From an uncultured Cohaesibacter sp. (GTDB taxonomy: Bacteria; Pseudomonadota; Alphaproteobacteria; Rhizobiales; Cohaesibacteraceae), in contig NZ_OY762934.1 in assembly GCF_963667045.1 (NCBI RefSeq), positions 3,799,501 through 3,863,500 of the forward strand: DNA of 64,000 nucleotides, read 5' to 3'. Each line of letters opens with the position of its first letter. Position 1 is the stretch's first letter. The notes beneath the pieces are model-generated. The model ran no database searches. It was not told the DNA's origin and saw nothing but the letters and a program-made list of their open reading frames with translations. Below are positions 44,546 through 51,551 of the stretch, in pieces. Made by a program: the position numbers and the translations under genes.

Positions 44546-46810
44546 TCAGGCAGAAAGGATTGGCGGTTTGTCTATCGTCAAGGCAGGCAGCGCGCCTTGC
44601 CATTTTTCGACGCGTACCAATGCGGTATGAGCCATGTTCCCTTGGGAAAGACCGGAGCATCCCTTGTCCTTGGTCAGAACGTTCGGATTGCCGTGCACCT
44701 CTAGCGCAATGCCATTCACGATTTGAGGATCAAACCAGGCCCCCGTGGCAAGTGACACACAATCAGGACGGATATCATCGCAATATCTCAAGCCCGCAAG
44801 GCACGCGCCACGTTGATTGAATATCCGCACAATTGATCCGTTCTCCAAGCCTCTGGCGCTTGCTGTCTCGGAATGGATATAAGCTGGCTCTCTTCCCTCG
44901 ATCTTGTCGGCAAGCGCTTCAGACCCTCTGTCATTTTGTGAGTGAAGGCGTGTATCAGGCTGCCCTGATATCAAGTGGAGTTCGTCTTCTTCTGCACTCA
45001 ACAGGCTTTCACATGGCTCCAGCCAAGACGGATGGGGTGGGCAATCGGGAAGCGCCATGGCTTCAATTGCTTTATTGAAAAGCGTGATTTTGCCGCTCTC
45101 TGTTTTGAGGGGATGGGTTTCAGGATCGGCGACAAACGCCTCAAAAGCGATACGCTGGGTCGTAGAGTTTGGCACATCGAACCGCCCCCTTTCGCGGAAG
45201 GCCTCAAAGGAGGGAAGCTCAAACCCTTCTGTTATCGCCACGCGCTGACAATCGGTCCAGATTGTTTGTAGCCATCCGTCTTGATCGCGCCCTTCGGTAA
45301 ATTCTTCTGCGAATCCCAATTCCTTTGCCAGCAAGCTGAAAATCTCAAAGTCGCTCTTTGACTGCCCGAAGGGTTCAAAAAGCTGCGACATGAACAGCAA
45401 TGTGCTGTCACGCCGGTTGATCATGATATCTTCGCGTTCCAAAGGGGTAGAGGCCGGAAAAACAATGTCGGCTCTTCTCGCCGTTGCGGTCCAGCTATGA
45501 TCGTTGACAATAATCGTTTCCGGTTTGGCCCAGCCAGTTTCAAGTCTGTTCAGGTCCTGGTGGTGATGGAATGGATTGCCGCCAGCCCACCAGACGAGCT
45601 TGATGTCGGGATAGGTTCTGTCCTGCCCGTTATATTTGTAGGATCCACCCGGATGGAGCAGCATGTCCGCAATACGGGCCACCGGAATGTATTCGGAGAC
45701 GGGATTGCGGCCTTGTGAAACGGATGGCCATGATATCAAGCGGGTAGGGCGGCCCACTGGCGTGGTCGATCCATAGCCAAAAGCAAAGCCTGTTCCGGCT
45801 TTCCCGATCTGGCCTAGTGCACAGGCCAATGCGAGCCCCGCCCAAAGGGGTTGCTCGCCGTGATCGCCGCGTTGAATCCCCCAGGACATGGCGATCATGC
45901 TCTTCTTGGACGCAAGTTGCATGGCCAGCGTTCTGATCTGTGTGGCGGGCAGATCGCAAATGGAGGCAGCCCATTCCGGTGTCTTGGCTTGCCCGTCTTT
46001 GCCATGCCCCAGAATATAGCTTTTGAACGCGTCCCAACCGCTGGTGCAGCGCGCAAGGAAGTCTTCATCTGCCTTCCCTGTCTCAACAAGTACAAAGATC
46101 AAGGCGAGCAGCAAGGCCGTGTCCGTACCCGGTCGGATCGAAAGCCATTCAGATCCTTCAAGATCGCTTTTCTTTGGCGAGACATTGACCAATTGGACAT
46201 GCCGGTCTTGCAATGTCCTGAGCCAACCGGGGATTTCATGTTTGGACGTGCCTGCCGAGGCAATCTGGGCCGTTCGGCCTGAAATGCCGCCGAAAACGAG
46301 CAACAGCTCGCAATGATCCGCAACCAAAGGCAACGAGGTCATTTCATCCTGAAAGGCACGGTTGCTCAGGCCCAGTATGTGCGGAAACAGAACTTCAGCG
46401 GCTGCGTGGGAATAGGTTTCGCGGGCGCCCACAAACCCTCCGGTCATATTCAGGAACCGCCGCAACTGGCTCTGGGCATGGTGAAAGCGCCCGGCACTGG
46501 ACCATCCGTAGGACCCGCCGAAAATCGCGCCATTGCCATAGTCTTCCCTGATACGCCGCACTTCTCGCGCTGCGAGTGAGAGGGCCTGGTCCCAGCTGAC
46601 TTCGACATATTTGTCGTTGCAGCGATTTTTGCCGCCGTCACCCTCCAGCCAACCCGCGCGTATTGCGGGTTGGCGGATGCGGCTATTCTGATCGCGTGCA
46701 GCACTCTGCCAACCTTTCCCGATACGGGAGGGGGATGGGTCATCTGCAATAGGCCGCAAGCTCTTGTCGTCAATTTCATAGGCGCCCCAATGGGCTGCGG
46801 TATATTTCAT
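44546..46810 (-). CDS. Molybdopterin-guanine-dinucleotide oxidoreductase, BisC/TorA type, cytoplasmic
   Basis: A 754-residue DMSO-reductase-superfamily enzyme. It lacks both an N-terminal Fe-S cysteine motif and a Tat signal. GGSYGWSSAGRFHHAQSQLRRF matches BisC/TorA, and Ser in the following YSHAAAEV or SYGW region should ligate molybdenum. Later marks are RPGTDTALLLAL, WGIQRGDHGEQPLW, and the C-terminal KGCSGLSQGN. BisC relatives reduce biotin or methionine sulfoxide and N-oxides. It starts 3 bases after a Zn dehydrogenase gene, so the two form an operon divergent from transketolase. A sulfoxide/N-oxide reductase in a sugar regulon is unusual. Confidence 0.85.
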   Translation of the reverse strand: MKYTAAHWGAYEIDDKSLRPIADDPSPSRIGKGWQSAARDQNSRIRQPAIRAGWLEGDGGKNRCNDKYVEVSWDQALSLAAREVRRIREDYGNGAIFGGSYGWSSAGRFHHAQSQLRRFLNMTGGFVGARETYSHAAAEVLFPHILGLSNRAFQDEMTSLPLVADHCELLLVFGGISGRTAQIASAGTSKHEIPGWLRTLQDRHVQLVNVSPKKSDLEGSEWLSIRPGTDTALLLALIFVLVETGKADEDFLARCTSGWDAFKSYILGHGKDGQAKTPEWAASICDLPATQIRTLAMQLASKKSMIAMSWGIQRGDHGEQPLWAGLALACALGQIGKAGTGFAFGYGSTTPVGRPTRLISWPSVSQGRNPVSEYIPVARIADMLLHPGGSYKYNGQDRTYPDIKLVWWAGGNPFHHHQDLNRLETGWAKPETIIVNDHSWTATARRADIVFPASTPLEREDIMINRRDSTLLFMSQLFEPFGQSKSDFEIFSLLAKELGFAEEFTEGRDQDGWLQTIWTDCQRVAITEGFELPSFEAFRERGRFDVPNSTTQRIAFEAFVADPETHPLKTESGKITLFNKAIEAMALPDCPPHPSWLEPCESLLSAEEDELHLISGQPDTRLHSQNDRGSEALADKIEGREPAYIHSETASARGLENGSIVRIFNQRGACLAGLRYCDDIRPDCVSLATGAWFDPQIVNGIALEVHGNPNVLTKDKGCSGLSQGNMAHTALVRVEKWQGALPALTIDKPPILSA

Positions 46811-46813
46811 AGA

Positions 46814-47875
46814 TCACAAATGCAGATCAAGGATCACCTTGATTTGCACTTCCCCTGGGTTTGGTTTACGCGAAAGGGCGGTTTCAAATTCCTCGAGCGG
46901 ATAGCGATGGGTGATGCAGGCGTCACCATCAATCAGGCCACGTGCCATCAGATCCAGAGCCGTGGCATAGGTGAAGGGGGCGAGATGGCCACCAAGAATA
47001 TTCAACTCCTTGAACTCGCCGAATATGTTGAGATCGACATTTACCTTGTCCTTATAGACCCCAAAGACAACAATCGTGCCGCGCTTGCGGATCAGCTCCA
47101 GACCTCTGGTGAAGGCGGATGTCTGCCCTGATGCTTCCAGATAAACGTCGGCCCCGCGTCCCCCTGTCAGATCCCCAATCGCCTGATCCAGCTTCGGATC
47201 ATCGGGATGGAAAGCAAGATCGGCTCCGAGCGTTTTCGCCAGCGCGCGTTTAGCTTCTCCGGGATTGACCAGAATGAGTTTTCTAGGGGTTTTCAGGCGG
47301 GCTGCTTGCAGCATACCCATGCCGATCGGCCCTGCACCGGATACGATCACCACGTCCTGAAACTGGATGTTGGCCCGCTCCACGCCGTGGATTGCATTGG
47401 CCAGTGGCTCGGTAAAGCAAGCCGCGTCATTGGACAGACCATCGGGCACCTTGTGGACTACGCAATCGGCTGGATAGATCATGTAGTCCGCCCAAGCGCC
47501 ATTGAGCGTCGCACCAAGCACATCCATCTTGTCGCTAAGGTGATAGAGCCCGCGTTGGCGGAAATAATCATTCCCATAGGTGATGTTGAGCTCTGCGACG
47601 GCACGATCGCCGACTTTGACTGCGTGGCGCTCTCCGGCACCCTCTCCAAGTTCGACCACTGTACCGGTGAATTCGTGGCCCGGTATGAACGGGAATGGGA
47701 GCTCCCATGGAGCTGTGGCGTCATACATGGCGCGATCCGCAGCACATATGCCTGACGCATCAACTTGCACCAAAATCTCGCCCGGGCCGGGTTCGGGTAC
47801 CGGTTGTTTTGTAGTCAAGCGATGCTGGCCACCAAATCCGTGACACTGCACAGCGCGCATCATCTTCCCTGTCAT
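46814..47875 (-). CDS. Zinc-dependent medium-chain dehydrogenase
   Basis: A 353-residue MDR enzyme: CAADRAMY in place of CGxCxxD around the catalytic zinc (the Cys retained), GHEFTGTV, ACFTEPLANAIHGV and NAD-binding GAGPIGMG. The structural-zinc cysteine cluster typical of sorbitol dehydrogenase is absent. The start at 47875 follows GGAGG; the TTG 12 bases upstream is less likely. It may oxidise a C3-C5 sugar alcohol or reduce an aldehyde from the aldolase/transketolase steps. Shares a promoter region with transketolase. Confidence 0.86.
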   Translation of the reverse strand: MTGKMMRAVQCHGFGGQHRLTTKQPVPEPGPGEILVQVDASGICAADRAMYDATAPWELPFPFIPGHEFTGTVVELGEGAGERHAVKVGDRAVAELNITYGNDYFRQRGLYHLSDKMDVLGATLNGAWADYMIYPADCVVHKVPDGLSNDAACFTEPLANAIHGVERANIQFQDVVIVSGAGPIGMGMLQAARLKTPRKLILVNPGEAKRALAKTLGADLAFHPDDPKLDQAIGDLTGGRGADVYLEASGQTSAFTRGLELIRKRGTIVVFGVYKDKVNVDLNIFGEFKELNILGGHLAPFTYATALDLMARGLIDGDACITHRYPLEEFETALSRKPNPGEVQIKVILDLHL

Positions 47876-47935
47876 TTGTTCCTCCAAAGGCTATTTCTGA
47901 TTGATTTTTAGCTCGCACAAAAAATCCTTCTTGAT

Positions 47936-47970
47936 TTTTACATATGGATATAATATTGACAATTGTAAAA
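47936..47970. promoter_or_regulatory. Divergent dehydrogenase/transketolase promoter with two CANNTGTAAA motifs
   Basis: CATATGTAAAA on the minus strand (47936-47946) and CAATTGTAAAA on the plus strand (47960-47970), the same motif as in the kinase/ABC promoter. TATTGACANNTGTAAAA is shared base for base with 39754-39770 apart from the two middle positions. A TATAAT lies at 47949-47954. Confidence 0.65.
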
Positions 47971-47985
47971 TGAGAGGAGATTGCT

Positions 47986-48912
47986 ATGCGCAATGAAAAA
48001 ACGACAGAAGAGGTTGCTCTCGGTATTCGTCGTCGGGTGTTTGAGCACACGATGCGAAACAACGGGGGGTATCTGTCTCAGGCTTGTTCGGCCGCCGAGC
48101 AATTGGCTTGGTTGTATAACGAGCAGCTCAATCTGGGGGCACCAACGCTTCCAGCCATCCCGAAACCTTTTGCCGGCGTGCCGTCTGCTGACAATCCCGA
48201 TTATCACACGGGGGCGGGCTATAACGGCCCTGCGACACCGGAGTTTGATCGTCTCTTTATTGCGCCAGCCCATTACGCGCTGGTTGCCTATGCCACGTTG
48301 ATTGAGGTGGGGCGTATGGATGAAGAGGGCCTCAAGATGTTCAATCAGGATGGCTCCTCTGTCGAGATGATCGGTGCGGAGCATTCTCCGGGCATGGAAG
48401 TGCATAATGGCACGCTGGGGGTTGGTTTCTCCACCGCTGCCGGTCTTGCCTATGGCCGTCGCCTGAAGGGCGAAACCGGCAAGACATGGGTCTTCATGTC
48501 TGATGGCGAAGTGGAAGAAGGCCAGACCTGGGAAGCGGTGCAGGCCGCGCGTTTTCATCGCATCGACAATCTGTGCGCCATCATGGATGTGAATGAACAG
48601 CAATGCGATGGTGCCATGTCATCGGTGATGGAAGTGGGCGATATCCGCCAGAAATTCATCGATTTCGGTGCAGCATGTATTGAAGTGGATGGTCATGATC
48701 TTAACGCCATCCGTCAGGCATCCGAGGAACCCCATGAAGGACGTCCCCTGATCATCATGGCCCGGACCTCTCCGTTCAAAGCCATGAGTATTCTGGAAGA
48801 GCGGTTCCCACGTCTCCACTATGTGCGCTTCAAATCCGAAGAAGAGCGTGCCCGTTTCAACGTCTCGATTGCGGCAGACCTTGGTGTCGAGCCCGTCGAT
48901 TACAGCCATTAA
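47986..48912 (+). CDS. Transketolase, N-terminal (TPP-binding) subunit
   Basis: A 308-residue protein equal to the TPP-pyrophosphate-binding domain of transketolase. Features: GMEVHNGTLGVGFSTAAGLAYG, the thiamine-diphosphate/Mg motif VFMSDGEVEEGQTWEA…DVNEQQ. Split transketolases are common in archaea and some bacteria, often next to sugar catabolic genes, and transfer two-carbon units between ketoses and aldoses. GAGGAG precedes the start. The partner subunit follows after 12 bases. Confidence 0.93.
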   Translation: MRNEKTTEEVALGIRRRVFEHTMRNNGGYLSQACSAAEQLAWLYNEQLNLGAPTLPAIPKPFAGVPSADNPDYHTGAGYNGPATPEFDRLFIAPAHYALVAYATLIEVGRMDEEGLKMFNQDGSSVEMIGAEHSPGMEVHNGTLGVGFSTAAGLAYGRRLKGETGKTWVFMSDGEVEEGQTWEAVQAARFHRIDNLCAIMDVNEQQCDGAMSSVMEVGDIRQKFIDFGAACIEVDGHDLNAIRQASEEPHEGRPLIIMARTSPFKAMSILEERFPRLHYVRFKSEEERARFNVSIAADLGVEPVDYSH

Positions 48913-48924
48913 GGAGGCCTCATC

Positions 48925-49929
48925 ATGGTTGAAATGGTTAGTCGCCCCTATGCCCGCTCTTTCGAGAAATTCGCAGCCGGCAATCCCGATATTCTGTGTC
49001 TGTCCGCCGATCTGACCTCATCCTGCGAGGTTGACGGGTTCCGGGATCGGCATCCGGATCAGTTCCTGAGCCTTGGCATGGCCGAGCAGAATATGCTCAG
49101 CTTTGCCGGTGGACTGGGGCTTGCCGGGTTCCGTCCCTTCATTCACACCTTTGGCGTCTTCATGTATCGCCGCCCTTACGATCAGTTGATGGCCTCCATT
49201 GCCTACCCCCGCAGAAAAGTGCGGCTGATGGGCTTCCTGCCCGGCGTTACCACCCCCGGTGGGATGACCCATCAGTCGATCGAGGATATCTCGGTCATGC
49301 GCTCGATCCCCAATATGACCATATTGGAAACAGGCGATGCGACAGAGGTTGAATCGATTTGCGAGGCTGCCGACAGCATCGATGGACCGGTCTGGTGCCG
49401 GGTGCTGCGTGGCTCTGTGCCGCGTCTGTTCGATACCCCCATCAAGGTGGGTGAGATGCGTGTTTTGTCCGAAGGCGATGATATTCTGGTTGTCACCGCA
49501 GGCATCACCACCGAAGAAGCCATGCGGGCGCGCTCTGCGCTCAAGCAGGCCGGGCTTTCCATCCGCCATCTGCATCTGCACACCATCAAGCCGTTCGATG
49601 CCAAGGCATTGCTCGACCATATCGGTTCGGTCAAGCATGGGGTGATCACGCTGGAGAACCATGTCACCGAAGGCGGCATTGGCTCACTGGTTGCCGAGAC
49701 CATGGCGGATGCCGGTGTTGGCAAACGTCTCATTCGTCTGGGCCTCAAAGACACCTATGCCCATGGCGGATCACGGTCCTATCTGATGCGCTATTATGGT
49801 CTTGATGCCCTGGCACTCGTCAAGGGTATGGAAGATCTGATGGGGCAACAGTTTGGTATCACCGAAGACGACCTTGATACAGCCCGCGTCGAAGACGTCC
49901 ACTCCCTCGTCAAGGCGGAGGCACTCTGA
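48925..49929 (+). CDS. Transketolase, C-terminal subunit
   Basis: A 334-residue protein comprising the pyrimidine-binding and C-terminal domains of transketolase. Features: FLSLGMAEQNMLSFAGGLG with the catalytic Glu, FGVFMYRRPYDQLMASIAYP, GVTTPGGMTHQSIEDI and the C-terminal domain ITLENHVTEGGIGSLVAE. It works with the N-terminal subunit. AAGGAGG precedes its ATG. The pair may be a housekeeping paralogue dedicated to the pathway of the neighbouring kinase and aldolase. Confidence 0.93.
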   Translation: MVEMVSRPYARSFEKFAAGNPDILCLSADLTSSCEVDGFRDRHPDQFLSLGMAEQNMLSFAGGLGLAGFRPFIHTFGVFMYRRPYDQLMASIAYPRRKVRLMGFLPGVTTPGGMTHQSIEDISVMRSIPNMTILETGDATEVESICEAADSIDGPVWCRVLRGSVPRLFDTPIKVGEMRVLSEGDDILVVTAGITTEEAMRARSALKQAGLSIRHLHLHTIKPFDAKALLDHIGSVKHGVITLENHVTEGGIGSLVAETMADAGVGKRLIRLGLKDTYAHGGSRSYLMRYYGLDALALVKGMEDLMGQQFGITEDDLDTARVEDVHSLVKAEAL

Positions 49930-49981
49930 AGCCTCAGCGAAGAGGCTGCAAAGTGACAGGTTGCTACGTCAATTGAACCAT

Positions 49982-50012
49982 AAAAGCCCCGCCATGATGG
50001 CGGGGCTTTTAT
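49982..50012. terminator. Bidirectional terminator between transketolase and dmsC
   Basis: TAAAAGCCCCGCC-ATGAT-GGCGGGGCTTTTA: a perfect 12-13 bp stem with an A-run on one side and T-run on the other, 52 bases after the transketolase stop and 59 bases from the convergent dmsC stop. Confidence 0.9.
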
Positions 50013-50070
50013 TGTTTGGTCTCATCTGTAGCCATCAAAATGACAGGGTTCTTCGAGAAGCAAGCCAGAC

Positions 50071-50925
50071 CTAACTCAAGCCTTCAGTCATATGCAGCCC
50101 ATAATGCACATTGCGTCCGATAATCTCGGCAAACAAAAACAGCAACGCGCAAAGGAGGGTGACAAAAAGCCCGCCGCCAGCGGCAGTTAAAAGCAGCCAA
50201 AGCAAGCAGGCTGCGCATAGCAAGATAAACCGGACTGACATAAGGGCCTTATATGCAGGAAACACAGTATCCCCCGAGCGCAGGGCGGTCTTGATGTTGG
50301 GGAGGGCTCTTGCTTGCAAGACTGTGGTTACTGCGGAGACGGCAATTGCGCAAATGGTCATGACCAAAGGTCCGTTTTTCAAAACCTCGACGTCATTGCA
50401 TCCGGTTGCCTTAAACAAAATGGCCGCCATGATGCTGCCGCCAATGAGAATGGATGCGATAAAGTGCAAGGGTGTGAAAATCGTGTTCCATGTTGGAACG
50501 GTGCGCAGCATGTAAAGCGCGACCATATTATACATGAAGGCCAAACTCAGCAGAAATGTCATGGAAAGGGCAAGCGGCAACAGGCTTGCGGGCAGGAAGG
50601 ACACCTGCGACAAAAGCCAACTCAAGCCCCCGAAGGCCGCCGAGGCACTTCCAAAAACGATTTCGTTGGAGAATGGCGACCGTCTAAATCGGAAGATGGC
50701 ATTTATGCCCCGCAGGGGCCTGCCAAGATGCAAACTGGCAATTCCGAAGGAGAGGCCAAGAGCGATCCATATCGCGAGCATTCCAGTCAGTAAGGAGCCT
50801 TTCTGGTCCGGCGTAAGATCAACCAGGGAGAGGGCGATCAGGCACCACCAGAAGGCTCCTATTGCTGACTGCGCCAACACGGTGAAAACCATCAACGGCC
50901 ATTCTTTCCAAACAATCATGGTCAT
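50071..50925 (-). CDS. dmsC: DMSO reductase membrane anchor subunit (DmsC)
   Basis: A 284-residue hydrophobic protein with eight predicted membrane helices, as in E. coli DmsC. It should oxidise menaquinol/quinol and pass electrons to DmsB. Recognisable features are the FGIASLHLGRPLRGINAIF segment with the conserved quinol-site His and NAIFRFRRSPFSNEI. Its start overlaps the dmsB stop by 4 bases. Last gene of dmsABC. Confidence 0.9.
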   Translation of the reverse strand: MTMIVWKEWPLMVFTVLAQSAIGAFWWCLIALSLVDLTPDQKGSLLTGMLAIWIALGLSFGIASLHLGRPLRGINAIFRFRRSPFSNEIVFGSASAAFGGLSWLLSQVSFLPASLLPLALSMTFLLSLAFMYNMVALYMLRTVPTWNTIFTPLHFIASILIGGSIMAAILFKATGCNDVEVLKNGPLVMTICAIAVSAVTTVLQARALPNIKTALRSGDTVFPAYKALMSVRFILLCAACLLWLLLTAAGGGLFVTLLCALLFLFAEIIGRNVHYGLHMTEGLS

Positions 50926-51542
50926 ACCTCCTTGGGATTGCCAAGCAAACCAGAATGGTCATCCGTGGCGCGGGCCGTTCGACCGGGCGTAATCGTGAGA
51001 TTGGGGTCAGTGAGCGTTGCAGCTGGCAGAGGGGCGATAGAGGCTTGGCCTCCATATTTCGCTCGAAGCTCGTCAATGGGACCAAAATCAAGCGCACGTA
51101 GTGGGCAGGATTCCACACAGATGGGTTGCAGCCCGAGCGAAATCCTTTCAGCGCATCCGTTGCATTTGGTCATGATCCCCTTGCGTTCATCATATTGGGG
51201 GGACCCATAAGGACAGGCCATTTCGCAAGACTGACACCCGATGCAGACATCCTCATTGACGGATACCAGCCCGTTGTCCTCCTGTTTATACATGGCTCCC
51301 GTTGGGCAGATCGAAACACAAATCGGGTCCGAGCAATGATTGCAGGAAATTGACAGATAATAGGCGAAGACGTCGTTGGTCCAGCCATCGTCCGTTTTTT
51401 GCCAACCGCCGCCTGTGAATTCATAGACACGGCGAAAATTGATATCGGCGGGCAAATCTTTGTAATCCTTGCAAGCAAGCTGACAGGTCTTGCAACCAGT
51501 GCAGCGGGATACGTCAATGTAAAATCCATATTCCTGCTTCAT
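50922..51542 (-). CDS. dmsB: DMSO reductase iron-sulfur subunit (DmsB)
   Basis: A 206-residue ferredoxin-type electron carrier with four cysteine clusters: CTGCKTCQLAC, CSDPICVSICP, CIGCQSCEMACP and CNGC…CVESCP, holding four [4Fe-4S] centres. The N-terminus MKQEYGFYIDVSRC matches DmsB. It links the quinol-oxidising anchor to the catalytic subunit. The gap to dmsA is 9 bases. Confidence 0.95.
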   Translation of the reverse strand: MKQEYGFYIDVSRCTGCKTCQLACKDYKDLPADINFRRVYEFTGGGWQKTDDGWTNDVFAYYLSISCNHCSDPICVSICPTGAMYKQEDNGLVSVNEDVCIGCQSCEMACPYGSPQYDERKGIMTKCNGCAERISLGLQPICVESCPLRALDFGPIDELRAKYGGQASIAPLPAATLTDPNLTITPGRTARATDDHSGLLGNPKEV

Positions 51543-51551
51543 GTTCAGACC

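Noticed and set aside
35456-49929. Sulfoquinovose transketolase (sulfo-TK) pathway
   Set aside because: A split transketolase is present, but the sulfosugar isomerase, second sulfo-isomerase and sulfoacetaldehyde/sulfolactaldehyde genes expected for that pathway are not seen, and the kinase is FGGY-type.
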